From Undibacterium parvum (lineage in GTDB: Bacteria > Pseudomonadota > Gammaproteobacteria > Burkholderiales > Burkholderiaceae_D): a stretch of 64,000 bases of DNA. The position numbers were made by a program, and so were the translations under genes. The notes beneath the pieces were generated by a model. It was given only the letters and a program-made list of their open reading frames with translations. It was not told the origin of the DNA and did not search any database. Below, in pieces: positions 28,886-37,953 of this stretch. The first letter of the stretch is position 1, and every line of letters starts with the position of its first letter. The stretch covers positions 682,001 through 746,000 of the forward strand of contig NZ_CP034464.1 in the NCBI RefSeq assembly GCF_003955735.1. The letters run 5' to 3'.

Positions 28886-29615
28886 GCATGCGGCTTCCCA
28901 GTTACCCGGCACGGTCTACCTGATCGGCGCCGGGCCTGGTGCGGCGGACCTGATTACGGTACGCGGCGCGCGTCTGCTAGCAATGGCAGACGTGGTCTTG
29001 CATGACGCCCTGGTGACGCCTGAGATGCTGGAGCTATGTCCGCAGGCGATCAAAATACCGGTGGGAAAGCGCAGCGGATTACGTTCGGCTGCGCAATCCT
29101 TCATCAATCAGCAAATCATAGAATCTGCTTTGCAATATGCCTTGGTCGTGCGCCTCAAAGGCGGTGACCCTATGTTGTTTGGGCGGGCTGATGAAGAGAT
29201 GAGCGCGCTGGAAGAAGCCGGCATTTATTTCGAAATCGTTCCTGGCATTACCACCGCGGTAGCGGCAGCAGCTAGCGTACGCCAACCGCTCACCAAGCGT
29301 GGCGTGGCCCGTAGCGTGGCATTTTTTACCTCCAGCACCGCGCCAGGTGAAGAGGCCGACACTCGCCTACCCGATTGCGACACGCTGGTGCAGTATATGG
29401 GCGGCAAAGAAGCGATACTCACCGCGCAACGCATGTTGGCGGCCGGCCACCCACCCACTCTCCCACTGATAGCGATAGAAAACTGCAGTCGTCCTAACGA
29501 ACGCTGGCAACATCTGACACTGGCCGATTTATCACAAGGTTTAGCTGCCTGTGAAGGGCCGGTTTTGGTCATGATGGGCGAGGCTATGCGTCAGCGTAAG
29601 TCGTTTAAAAATTAA
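28878..29615 (+). CDS. cobA: Uroporphyrinogen-III C-methyltransferase (TTG start)
   Basis: The enzyme makes precorrin-2, the precursor of siroheme needed by the sulfite reductase upstream. The 245-aa protein has the SAM-methyltransferase motifs VYLIGAGPGAADLITVRGAR, VVRLKGGDPMLFGRADEE, and VPGITTAVAAAASVRQPLTKRG. It lacks the dehydrogenase/ferrochelatase domain of CysG. The only in-frame start that keeps the full N-terminus is TTG 28878, overlapping cysN by 8 bp. A chelatase-type gene (cbiX) lies 8 kb away, beyond the efflux block. Confidence 0.93.
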   Translation: MHKHAASQLPGTVYLIGAGPGAADLITVRGARLLAMADVVLHDALVTPEMLELCPQAIKIPVGKRSGLRSAAQSFINQQIIESALQYALVVRLKGGDPMLFGRADEEMSALEEAGIYFEIVPGITTAVAAAASVRQPLTKRGVARSVAFFTSSTAPGEEADTRLPDCDTLVQYMGGKEAILTAQRMLAAGHPPTLPLIAIENCSRPNERWQHLTLADLSQGLAACEGPVLVMMGEAMRQRKSFKN

Positions 29616-29709
29616 ACCAGGCGTTGAATTAAGATCTTTTGTGCTTCCCAAAATGGAGAGCACAAGCGAGCTCACTATCCAGCTCACAATCGAGCTCACT
29701 ACCCAGCCT

Positions 29710-31098
29710 TCAAGCCGGCAAAATTAAGCTCACCATCAAGCCGCCACCTTCGCGGTTGCTCAGCATGATGCGGCCGCCGTGCGCTTCTATGATTTCTCTG
29801 GCCAGCGCCAGCCCCAGGCCGGTGCCGCTACGCTTGGTCGAGTAAAACGGCACCAAGGCGTTCGACATCACCGCCTCACTCATGCCACTGCCCCTATCCA
29901 TCACATCAATCCGCAGCAAATCGTGCAAAGGTTTTACGCTCAAGCTGACCTGGTCAGCGGCAGAGCCCGACTCATGGGCATTTTTTAATAAATTTAGCAG
30001 CGCCTGCTCCATCTGCGCAATATCGAAGCGACTGGCTTGCTCGGGCAAGGGGCCAAGTAGAGTAAAACGAGTATGCGCTTGCAGAGTATTGATCAGTTCA
30101 CTCCAGCTGATCGGCTCTAGTCTGGGCGTAGGCAGCTTAGCGAAGCGCGCATAACCCTGGATAAAACTTTCCAGATGCAGGGCGCGCTCTTCTATGGTGC
30201 TTAAAATTTCTGGCAGGCGCTCGGTTTTTCCGCGCTTGACTAACTCATGGGCCGAGCGCGCCAATGAAGCCACCGGCGCCAGCGAGTTATTCAATTCGTG
30301 GCTGATCACACGTATTACTTTTTTCCATGTCTGCACTTCCTGGCGTCTTAACTCTAAGGTCAGGTGACGTAATAACAGCAACTCATGCTGCCGTCCGTTC
30401 AGACTAAAATTGCGCCGCGACAGATGATAGATCTCATCTTCCTCGTCATTCTCAATGGCCTTATCCGCGCGCGCTTTGAGCGCGCTACTAAACAAGCCAT
30501 CGCCACCTTTAGCGATCGCGTCACGCAGCACTTGCGAGACCTGCAGCAAGACCTGCTGCAGACTAAAACCTTCTAATTTCTTACCCTGATTTAGTAGCTG
30601 ACGCGCCGCGATATTGGCAAATACGATGGCACCACGTTCAGAAATCAGTAACATCGCCACCGGCGTATTTTGCAGCATGGTGTCTAATAAAAGTTCGCGC
30701 TGCACCAGATCGAGTCTTTGCTCACGCAGCACATTGCCCAGTGCATTATGTGCATCGACCAAATCTGCCAACTCGTCGTTACGTGACCAATGCAGGCCGA
30801 AGGAATAATCGCCATCCTGATAGCTGATCACGGTGCCACTCATGGCGCGAAACAATTGCAACACTGCCGTTAGCTGTCTACGCAATAGCCCTAAGCCCAG
30901 CAATAGCATGAGTGCCAGAATAGCGCTGCTTACCAGCAAGGCTTGCCCGGGAAAACGCAGCACCAATACTGTCGTCAGAACTATGGCGAGCATCAGTAAG
31001 CCTGCCAACAGCAAATACAAACGTGTCAGCAAAGAAAACCGTCTGCCACGCTGGGGCGAGCCTGCCTGACTGCCAACGGGCGCGTTGAACTGGCTCAT
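29710..31098 (-). CDS. Membrane sensor histidine kinase, NtrY-like
   Basis: The 462-aa protein has two adjacent N-terminal membrane segments (about 25-50 and 55-75) with almost no periplasmic loop. A HAMP-like linker, a PAS-like domain (TMLQNTPVAMLLISERGAIV), the His box VISHELNNSLAPVAS, the N box LLNLLKNAHESG, and ATP lid motifs DRGSGMSE and GTGLGLALAREIIEAHGG follow. The small periplasmic part suggests sensing within the membrane or cytoplasm. Its ATG overlaps the stop of the sigma-54 activator upstream (ATGA), so the two form a pair. Confidence 0.9.
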   Translation of the reverse strand: MSQFNAPVGSQAGSPQRGRRFSLLTRLYLLLAGLLMLAIVLTTVLVLRFPGQALLVSSAILALMLLLGLGLLRRQLTAVLQLFRAMSGTVISYQDGDYSFGLHWSRNDELADLVDAHNALGNVLREQRLDLVQRELLLDTMLQNTPVAMLLISERGAIVFANIAARQLLNQGKKLEGFSLQQVLLQVSQVLRDAIAKGGDGLFSSALKARADKAIENDEEDEIYHLSRRNFSLNGRQHELLLLRHLTLELRRQEVQTWKKVIRVISHELNNSLAPVASLARSAHELVKRGKTERLPEILSTIEERALHLESFIQGYARFAKLPTPRLEPISWSELINTLQAHTRFTLLGPLPEQASRFDIAQMEQALLNLLKNAHESGSAADQVSLSVKPLHDLLRIDVMDRGSGMSEAVMSNALVPFYSTKRSGTGLGLALAREIIEAHGGRIMLSNREGGGLMVSLILPA

Positions 31099-32444
31099 GC
31101 GCTGCGGCTGATGCCTAATCTATCCATGCGGCGATACAGTGCCTGCCGACTCAATCCCAGTTGCGCGGCCGCTTGGGCAATCACGCCATGCGTGCTGTGC
31201 AAAGCCTGCTCTATGGAATCACGATCAAGTTCTGACTCCAGACTAGGGTTAACTGCCACCAGCATAGGTAAGCCCAAATCGCTGGCTAGAATTTGCTCTC
31301 CTGAAGAAAACAAACAGGCTCTCTGCAGCACGTTTTTGAGCTCGCGTACATTACCTGGCCAGCTGTGTTGTAACAGTCGCACTTGCGCCTCGTCCGTCAG
31401 GCGCTTGCCCGGGTCTAGAAAACAGCGCGCCAAAGGTAAAATATCATCGCTGCGCTCGGCCAAGGCAGGAAGATTTAATTCAATCACATTCAGACGGTAA
31501 AACAAGTCTTCGCGAAAACTGCCAGCCTTGATCATCGCTGGTAAATCCGCATTGGTGGCGCTGATCACGCGCACTTTTACCTGCCGCTCTTTATTCGACC
31601 CCAGTCGCTCAAACCGGCCTGTCTCTAGTACCCGCAACAATTTCATCTGGCCGGCTAAAGGCAGATTGCCGATTTCATCCAAAAATAGAGTACCGCCATC
31701 GGCTGCCTCAAACTTACCTTCACGCGCCTTACTGGCACCGGTATAGGCACCGGCCTCAGCACCAAATAATTCTGCCTCTATCAATTCGGCCGGTAAGGCA
31801 CCGCAATTTAGTACGACGAAGGGGCCGTCTTTGACACTGGAATTGGCTTGAATGATTTCTGCGATGCGTTCTTTACCAGCGCCATTGGGACCGGTGATCA
31901 GCACCGAGACATGCGAGCGCGCCACCTGACAAGCCATCTCCAGTACGCGCTCGGTGGCGCTGTCTTGCCAGATCAAATCACGCAAATCGTATTTTGATAC
32001 TAAGGCGCGTTTTTGTTTACGCTCACGCATAACGCGCTGCTGCAAACTGCGATTGGCTCGTCCCAGCTCGCCCAGTTCTAGTAAATTTTGCACGCTCGCC
32101 AGCAGCCGCTGATCGTTCCAGGGTTTAGCCAGATAATCGGCGGCACCAGCCTTGATCAAATCGACCGCGGCATCGAGATGAGTCCAGGCGGTCAATAAAA
32201 TGACCGGCAAATCTGGGTGCTGCATGCGGATCGCTTGAAACAAGGCCACGCCTTCCTGCCCTGACGTGGTATCGGCAGAGAAGTTCATGTCCTGTATTAC
32301 CAGATCAACCGTATTCGTTTCTAGCAAGGCCAAGCCTTGTTCGGGTGATTCTGCGCTGATGCTGTTGATGTCTGCGAGCGATAGCAAGACCTCAAGCGCC
32401 ATCGCAATCGTAGGGTTATCATCAATGATCAGGACTGTGGACAT
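31095..32444 (-). CDS. Sigma-54-dependent response regulator with GAYTGA loop
   Basis: This 449-aa NtrC-family regulator has a receiver domain (IIDDNPTIAMALEVL; phospho-acceptor D52 in QDMNF; K107). An AAA+ domain with Walker A GPNGAGKE (185-192) and the sigma-54 contact loop GAYTGA (232-237) follows, then a Fis-type helix-turn-helix (AAAQLGLSRQALYRRMDRLG). The loop normally reads GAFTGA; the Tyr variant occurs in natural activators and usually works. It is cognate to the kinase downstream and very likely activates the efflux operon upstream, which has a -24/-12 promoter. Confidence 0.92.
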   Translation of the reverse strand: MSTVLIIDDNPTIAMALEVLLSLADINSISAESPEQGLALLETNTVDLVIQDMNFSADTTSGQEGVALFQAIRMQHPDLPVILLTAWTHLDAAVDLIKAGAADYLAKPWNDQRLLASVQNLLELGELGRANRSLQQRVMRERKQKRALVSKYDLRDLIWQDSATERVLEMACQVARSHVSVLITGPNGAGKERIAEIIQANSSVKDGPFVVLNCGALPAELIEAELFGAEAGAYTGASKAREGKFEAADGGTLFLDEIGNLPLAGQMKLLRVLETGRFERLGSNKERQVKVRVISATNADLPAMIKAGSFREDLFYRLNVIELNLPALAERSDDILPLARCFLDPGKRLTDEAQVRLLQHSWPGNVRELKNVLQRACLFSSGEQILASDLGLPMLVAVNPSLESELDRDSIEQALHSTHGVIAQAAAQLGLSRQALYRRMDRLGISRSA

Positions 32445-32539
32445 AGGGCAGGTATTGTAGATTAGGGATTGTAGAGTTGATATGCAATTGTACTACTCGG
32501 CTAGTCTATCTGACTATTTTGAAAGTGGCATAGCCCAGC

Positions 32540-32598
32540 GCGCATATTCCATGCGGCTTTCAGGCCATGCAGGCTGGAAAGGCGCATGGAATATGCGC
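32540..32598. repeat. Palindromic interspersed repeat, copy 7 (perfect outer arms)
   Basis: Arms GCGCATATTCCATGCG and CGCATGGAATATGCGC are perfectly complementary, enclosing GCTTTCAGGCCATGCAGGCT. It separates the regulator genes from the upstream permease gene and could act as an RNA hairpin between them. Confidence 0.85.
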
Positions 32599-32680
32599 CT
32601 GCAGACTATGCGCCTGCGGCTTGCCCGTTTGCAAAATCACAGTCAGGTGCAAGCGCATGCTCTAAATTTATAGCTAAGTG

Positions 32681-33928
32681 CTAGGCACCACGGGTGGCAG
32701 TCGCAGGTGAAATACTGGCAGCGCGCCAGGCCGGTCCGTACACCGCCAGCACGCCCAACACGAAGAACACACAAGGCGCCAACAGCAGGTAAGCCAAGGG
32801 GAGTTTGCTCAGCTCAAATTGCCTCACCAATAGTTGATTCAGCGCCAGTGCCAACAGCAGACCTCCGACCACGCCCACACTCGTGATGAGCATATTTTCA
32901 GTGATGAAATAGGTCAGAATATCGATCTTTCTGGCACCCAGAGCGCGCCGCACACCGATCTGCTTATAGCGTTGCGTCACCCATAAAGTGCTCATGCCGA
33001 CGATGCCAGAAGCGGTCACCAACACCAACAAGCTACTCACCACGATGAGCATCCATGCCAGCGCTTTTTCACTGCGATAACGCGTGCGCCTATCTTCTTC
33101 CATAGTGGCACTTTTCAGATTGAGCGGGGTCGCCGAACTCTTACGCAAAGCCGCCTCGACCTCTTTCATGACGCGATCGCGCTGCCCTGCCTCGGTACGT
33201 ACCGAATAACCAGAGTGCACATCATTACTCAGCCGTATCGGCACGATGACCGAAGTCTCCCCTGCGCTCGCAGCCCTTCCGCCATGCGTTTGCAAGCGTT
33301 CCACCACACCGATAATTTTCACGCCATTGGCCTGCTCTCCGGTTCCAAAATAGAGATCTTTACCAACCACCGAAGCCTGCTCGGGATACAGCTTGTTTGC
33401 CAACTCCTTGCTGATGATCACGCTCTTAGGAAAATCTTGCGTGGTATTTTGGTCCAGTTCATACTTATCACCAGCATTAAAATCACGCCCTTCTATTAAA
33501 TGTAATCCCCAGGTTTGTACTAAGGAATCAGGTGACATATAGATAGATCCCATCGCACTACTAGTCGTTTGTTTGCGATCGGCCGCCAGCCCACTGGTAC
33601 TACCGGATTGAGACAAAGGCATCTGATTCACACGTGCCACAGCCACCACACCGGGCACTGCCGCTATGATGGCGGCCTCCTGCTTTTGCATGGCGATCTG
33701 ATCGGCGTGCTCACCCATTTTTTGATTGCTGACATGCACCCTGAAGAGATTCAACTCTTCGGCCACGCCACTCGGGCGCGCCGCCACAGCCAGACGCAAA
33801 TTAACGATGTATAAGGCATTAGCCAGTATCGCCAGACTCAATGCCACTTGGATTGCCACTAATAAGGGCCCGGTTTTATTTCTGAACAAGGCAGACAATA
33901 TCGGGCGGATTTCAGTAAATATTTTCAT
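32681..33928 (-). CDS. FtsX-type ABC permease 1 (MacB-like, no ATPase domain)
   Basis: The 415-aa protein has an N-terminal membrane segment (GPLLVAIQVALSLAILANAL), a large periplasmic MacB-type domain (about residues 45-285) and three C-terminal membrane segments in the FtsX domain (MLIVVSSLLVLVTASGIVG). RYKQIGVRRALGARKIDIL is the conserved cytoplasmic loop. It probably pairs with permease 2 and the ATPase as a heterodimeric tripartite efflux pump. Substrate unknown. It follows permease 2 by 18 bp. Confidence 0.92.
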   Translation of the reverse strand: MKIFTEIRPILSALFRNKTGPLLVAIQVALSLAILANALYIVNLRLAVAARPSGVAEELNLFRVHVSNQKMGEHADQIAMQKQEAAIIAAVPGVVAVARVNQMPLSQSGSTSGLAADRKQTTSSAMGSIYMSPDSLVQTWGLHLIEGRDFNAGDKYELDQNTTQDFPKSVIISKELANKLYPEQASVVGKDLYFGTGEQANGVKIIGVVERLQTHGGRAASAGETSVIVPIRLSNDVHSGYSVRTEAGQRDRVMKEVEAALRKSSATPLNLKSATMEEDRRTRYRSEKALAWMLIVVSSLLVLVTASGIVGMSTLWVTQRYKQIGVRRALGARKIDILTYFITENMLITSVGVVGGLLLALALNQLLVRQFELSKLPLAYLLLAPCVFFVLGVLAVYGPAWRAASISPATATRGA

Positions 33929-33946
33929 TTTTTGCCTCAGCTATCT

Positions 33947-35263
33947 TCATTGTGATTTGAGTTGTATTGCCGGTGTTACTTTACAGGCGCGCCAGGTCGG
34001 TAACAGCCCAGCCAGAATAGCTGCGGATATAGACATCAAAAAGGTCAGCCCCAGCATAGTCCAATCCATATGCGCCACCACCGCCAATTGTTTTGACTGC
34101 ATGGCGATCAACAGCAGCGCACCGATGGCGAATAACACACCAAGCAAGCCACCAATCAAACCGATCACAGCGCTCTCAATGAAAAATTGCAAAAACACCT
34201 GTCCACGCGATGCGCCGAGCGCACGCCTGACACCGACTTCTGAAGCGCGCACAGAAAACTTAGCCAGCAATAAACCTATGGTATTGACCAGACAGAGCAA
34301 CAAGAAACCAAATGCCAGCCAGGCCGAAAGTTTACTGTCATCGCCGATGATTTTCATCTCGTTTAACCATCCGCGCACGTCAAACAATTGGTTTTTGGCC
34401 TTTCGTAAAAACCGGCCGAATTTTCTTTGCTCGCTGACATAGCTATCGATATAGTTTTGCAACTCGGTGCGCTGAGTGGCAGATTTCATTTCGAACCAGA
34501 AATGAAACCAGGTACATTCAGAATCGAGCAGCGCTTGCCAACCAGGTTCGCGCTTACTGCTGCAGCTCATACCGCCAGAATGTGTGGTTTGATGACGTAT
34601 CGCTGTAGCAAATGGAATGAGGAATTCTTCCTCAATTCCGAAAGCGGACGAGCGGCCATTAAAGCGATAGTAGCGTGGCATCGGCAGCCATTTGTCGAGC
34701 ACCCCAACCACTTGATATTCAGCGCCAGACATGCGTAGACGCTGCCCGACGGAGTTGACCGCGCCAAATAATTTCTCGGATAATTGGCGGCTCAACACCA
34801 CCACATCGGCGGCATTGCTATCGTCGATCGCACGCCAGGGCTGCCCATACAAAAACGGTATGTCGAACATAGCGAAGACGTCGCTGCCGGCGGCCATGCC
34901 TTCTGCCGCGACCACGCCCAGATCAGCGCGTAGTGGCTCGATGACCATGCCTACACCATACAAGCCGGTGCGTCGTTCGCCCTGCTTGCTAGCCAATAGA
35001 TTGACCACATCTTTGTAAGTCAATTGGTGATCGATATATTTTTCACCTGCGACATAGCCTTCTATAGAGCCGTTATCAATGATAGGTGCAAACAAGCGAT
35101 CGCTTTTGTTTGGAATCGGGTCGCCCGACATCACATGCAAAATAGTTAAAGTCGAGATACTGGCCGCGACCCCGATTGCCAGCGTCAAGACCATCAAGGC
35201 AGTCAAGATGGGATTGCGTTTCAGGCTGCGCAGCCCTAACAGAAAATAATATTGGATCATCAT
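33947..35263 (-). CDS. FtsX-type ABC permease 2 (MacB-like, no ATPase domain)
   Basis: This 438-aa protein has the same plan as the downstream permease: N-terminal membrane segment (PILTALMVLTLAIGVAASIS), large periplasmic domain, and three C-terminal segments with the loop VRASEVGVRRALGASRGQV. An alternative start at ATG 35260 is better spaced from AGGAGG than 35263; the difference is one residue. It starts 6 bp after the ATPase stop, indicating one transcript. Confidence 0.92.
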   Translation of the reverse strand: MMIQYYFLLGLRSLKRNPILTALMVLTLAIGVAASISTLTILHVMSGDPIPNKSDRLFAPIIDNGSIEGYVAGEKYIDHQLTYKDVVNLLASKQGERRTGLYGVGMVIEPLRADLGVVAAEGMAAGSDVFAMFDIPFLYGQPWRAIDDSNAADVVVLSRQLSEKLFGAVNSVGQRLRMSGAEYQVVGVLDKWLPMPRYYRFNGRSSAFGIEEEFLIPFATAIRHQTTHSGGMSCSSKREPGWQALLDSECTWFHFWFEMKSATQRTELQNYIDSYVSEQRKFGRFLRKAKNQLFDVRGWLNEMKIIGDDSKLSAWLAFGFLLLCLVNTIGLLLAKFSVRASEVGVRRALGASRGQVFLQFFIESAVIGLIGGLLGVLFAIGALLLIAMQSKQLAVVAHMDWTMLGLTFLMSISAAILAGLLPTWRACKVTPAIQLKSQ

Positions 35264-35269
35264 GCCTCC

Positions 35270-36001
35270 TTATGCCGCAGCAGTATTCACGGAATGCGCA
35301 GCATCGCTGGCATCGTACAGTGATGCGCTCTTACGTACCAGATCACAGACCTGACCATCGATGATGTGGACGTTGCGCTGGGCCCGTACTGCCAACTCTG
35401 GATCATGCGTGACCATCAAAATGGTGGTGCCCTTAGCGTTGATTTCTTCTAGCAATTCCATCACGCTACGCGCCATGTGGGTATCGAGATTGCCGGTGGG
35501 TTCATCGGCCAGCAATAATTTTGGTTTACCGGCCAGAGCACGGGCGATCGCCACCCTTTGCTGCTGACCACCGGATAACTCGGCCGGATAGTGTTTCATA
35601 CGCGATGCCAGGCCAACCTGGCTGAGGGCCTCTTCGATACGGCGTTTGCGTTCAGCCGCGTTAAAACCACGGTAGCGTAAAGGCACATCAACGTTATCGA
35701 ATAAATTTAGATCAGGAATCAGATTGAAGCCCTGAAAGATGAAGCCGAGCTTTTCATTGCGCAGACGTGAGCGGGCGTTATCATCGAGACCCTTGACGTT
35801 CACACCATCGAGCAGATAGTCGCCGCCGCTAAACTCTTCGAGCAAACCGGCAATATTCAAAAAACTGGTCTTGCCAGAGCCAGAAGGCCCGGTCACAGTG
35901 ACGAACTCACCTTGTTTGACATGGATCTCAAAACCACGCAGAGCGTGCGTTTCTATCATGTGAGTGCGATACACCTTGCTTAAATTATTCATGCGTAACA
36001 T
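35270..36001 (-). CDS. ABC transporter ATPase, LolD/MacB type
   Basis: The 243-aa ATPase carries Walker A TGPSGSGKTSF, a Q-loop, signature LSGGQQQRVAIARAL, Walker B LLLADEPTG and the H-loop VTHD. GLLEEFSGGDYLLDGVNVKG marks the LolD/MacB/FtsE group. GGAGAATTCCT precedes the ATG. It lies between the adaptor and permease genes as the energy-supplying subunit. Confidence 0.95.
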   Translation of the reverse strand: MLRMNNLSKVYRTHMIETHALRGFEIHVKQGEFVTVTGPSGSGKTSFLNIAGLLEEFSGGDYLLDGVNVKGLDDNARSRLRNEKLGFIFQGFNLIPDLNLFDNVDVPLRYRGFNAAERKRRIEEALSQVGLASRMKHYPAELSGGQQQRVAIARALAGKPKLLLADEPTGNLDTHMARSVMELLEEINAKGTTILMVTHDPELAVRAQRNVHIIDGQVCDLVRKSASLYDASDAAHSVNTAAA

Positions 36002-36064
36002 AGGAATTCTCCAAAAAATTGATAGATGTTTTTACTTAAAACGTACCAGCGATTTTTGCCTTTT

Positions 36065-37336
36065 TCAACCACCATTGAGCGTGACGCTCAGCGCATTTTC
36101 AAACAATTCACTGCCTGCGATCACCACCTGATCGCCTAACTTCAAGCCTGCTTGCACCTCAACTGCCGTGACACTGGTTGCGCCCATCTTAAAGGCCTGC
36201 CGTCTTGCTACCCCGGCTTCTACGATATACACAAATCGCCCTCCTTCGTTTTCCACAAAGGGACCGCGTGGCAACATCAGTACATTCGGTTTTTCTTCGA
36301 TTAAAAGGCGTGCCGAGACGCGCTGGCTTTGGCGCAAGCCGACCGGCTGCTCGCCGCTGAAACGCACGCGTGCCAGCACTTGATTTTTCACCACTTCAGG
36401 CGAGATCGCCGACAATTTACCTAGAGTATTCACACCATTGATAGTGATTTCTACGTTCATGCCTATACCCAGATCGGCCACATAGGATTCTGGAATTTCC
36501 AACTCCACCTCAAGTTGCGACAAATCGACCAGGGTCATCAATGCGGTGTTGGCTGCCACCACGCTACGATTACTCGCTGACAAGGTCCCCACCAGGCCAT
36601 CCACCGGAGCTTGCAACTTCAGCTCGTCGACCCGGCGTTGCGCATTGTCACGTACCAAGCGTTGCTGCTGTAATTGGCTCAGCTTGGTTTTTAAGACCAG
36701 GTCCACGTCTTCGATCTCTAAACTAGTGGCCTGCTCGGCATGTTTTGCGCGAATTTCTGCCGACTTCAAGGTGTCCTTTGCCTTCATGAAATCAAGTTTA
36801 GCGATCACCCCAGCCCCCCCCGCCGCTTCTATACGTTGAAAGGTACGTTCCGCCGCCACCCTTTCAATTTCCGCTTGATCTGCATCGCGTCTGGCCAGCA
36901 GCTTTTGTTTGCGCGCCACAATATGCTGGCGCGCCACCTCTGCCTCCAATTGTTCGTAACTAGATTGCTCACGCTTGAGCTGATTACTTAGATCTGGCGA
37001 CTCCAGTTCGGCCACGATCTGTCCTTTTTTTACCGTGTCACCGGCCTGCACTTTTAAACTGACTGTGCTGGGTGCGCTGGCATATAAAGTAGGACTAACG
37101 GCCGCCACCAAGCGTCCATTGACGGCAAGGTCTCTGACCAAGGTACCGCGACTAACCTGAGCAATTTTAAGACGTGTCAGATTCACCGAACGGCTACTGC
37201 CACCCCAGGCAGACAACAGCAACACCGCCACGCTTACAGCGGCGATGCTTAGGCCTATCCAGATCATGAGTTTTTTATTGCGCCAGGCTGATGGCGCTGC
37301 CAGGTAAGCATCTTGGCCGGAAGTATCGCGTATCAT
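36065..37336 (-). CDS. Periplasmic adaptor (HlyD/MacA family) of the efflux pump
   Basis: The 423-aa protein has one N-terminal membrane anchor (about residues 25-45), a lipoyl-like half-motif (APSTVSLKVQAGDTVKKG), a coiled-coil hairpin (about 110-235, Gln/Ala/Arg-rich), the second lipoyl half (VDELKLQAPVDGLVGTL), a beta-barrel, and a C-terminal domain. It links the inner-membrane pump to an outer-membrane channel; no TolC-type gene is in the operon. It is the first gene of the unit, under the sigma-54 promoter at 37371-37385. Confidence 0.92.
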   Translation of the reverse strand: MIRDTSGQDAYLAAPSAWRNKKLMIWIGLSIAAVSVAVLLLSAWGGSSRSVNLTRLKIAQVSRGTLVRDLAVNGRLVAAVSPTLYASAPSTVSLKVQAGDTVKKGQIVAELESPDLSNQLKREQSSYEQLEAEVARQHIVARKQKLLARRDADQAEIERVAAERTFQRIEAAGGAGVIAKLDFMKAKDTLKSAEIRAKHAEQATSLEIEDVDLVLKTKLSQLQQQRLVRDNAQRRVDELKLQAPVDGLVGTLSASNRSVVAANTALMTLVDLSQLEVELEIPESYVADLGIGMNVEITINGVNTLGKLSAISPEVVKNQVLARVRFSGEQPVGLRQSQRVSARLLIEEKPNVLMLPRGPFVENEGGRFVYIVEAGVARRQAFKMGATSVTAVEVQAGLKLGDQVVIAGSELFENALSVTLNGG

Positions 37337-37370
37337 AAAATTTATCGTTAAAGAGATAAATCTATCAATA

Positions 37371-37385
37371 GCAGGAAGTGTGCCA
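37371..37385 (-). promoter_or_regulatory. Sigma-54 promoter of the efflux operon
   Basis: The minus strand reads TGGCAC-ACTTC-CTGC, a full -24 box and a -12 box with GC at exactly the required spacing. It lies 35 bp before the adaptor ATG, leaving a leader of about 20-25 nt. The regulators encoded downstream include a sigma-54 activator. Confidence 0.8.
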
Positions 37386-37439
37386 GAAGCTAAGTTATTG
37401 TTTTATATAACTTTTAATATCTAGCATCAGAATATGCGG

Positions 37440-37484
37440 TGTCCGCAAGCGTAAATAAACTGTCCGTTTGTTAGCCGCGGACAG
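37440..37484. promoter_or_regulatory. Candidate activator (UAS) binding sites
   Basis: CTGTCCG (37460-37466) and CGGACAG (37478-37484) form an inverted repeat with an 11-nt spacer. Another TGTCCG half-site is at 37440-37445. They lie 55-100 bp upstream of the -24 box, a normal enhancer position. Confidence 0.6.
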
Positions 37485-37552
37485 TGTTCTGCCGGCGTAA
37501 ATAAAAATAGCGAAGCATACGCTTCGCCATTCAAAACAAAACCTAGAGCCAA

Positions 37553-37930
37553 CTAAATGCTGAGCGACCGTATGCAATAGTCACGTATCGCCTGCAGCAC
37601 TGCAGGGTCTTCACCGGCCGCCTCCAGTTGCCGTAACTCGAGATCTGGATAATTCAGGCGTAAGGCATCGACCATGACAGGCAAGTCGCGTAAGACATGC
37701 CCGCCCTGCCCTAAGAATATCGGCGACACAATCACCTTATCACAGCCATCAGCCACCAATTGCGCCACCAAATCGGTCAAATTGGGCGTCATAAATTCCA
37801 GAAATGCCAACTCGACGCGCGTATCGGGCAAATTCTCTTGCGTCATTTTTTGTAATCTTTGAAAAGGTGCAGCCCAACGCGGATCACGAGCGCCATGCGC
37901 AAACAGAATAAGGGCAGTATTTTTTTTCAT
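37553..37930 (-). CDS. cbiX: Sirohydrochlorin chelatase (CbiX family)
   Basis: CbiX-type chelatases insert cobalt or iron into sirohydrochlorin. The 125-aa protein is the short single-domain form: ILFAHGARDPRWAAPF (catalytic His in the first strand), ELAFLEFMTPNLTDLV, and KVIVSPIFLGQGGHVLRDLP (second His). With cobA and sulfite reductase in the window, siroheme synthesis is the likely role (inference), making it functionally SirB/CbiX. Confidence 0.92.
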   Translation of the reverse strand: MKKNTALILFAHGARDPRWAAPFQRLQKMTQENLPDTRVELAFLEFMTPNLTDLVAQLVADGCDKVIVSPIFLGQGGHVLRDLPVMVDALRLNYPDLELRQLEAAGEDPAVLQAIRDYCIRSLSI

Positions 37931-37953
37931 TTGTGCTTAGCTATTAACATCTA

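Noticed and set aside
29640..29705. Tandem AGCTCAC-containing repeat after cobA
   Set aside because: Short imperfect repeat (GAGCTCACTA-type, under two units) with no clear function; too weak to list as a feature.
14585..32598. CRISPR array hypothesis for the palindromic repeat copies
   Set aside because: Copies are kilobases apart and not regularly spaced, and no cas genes are present.
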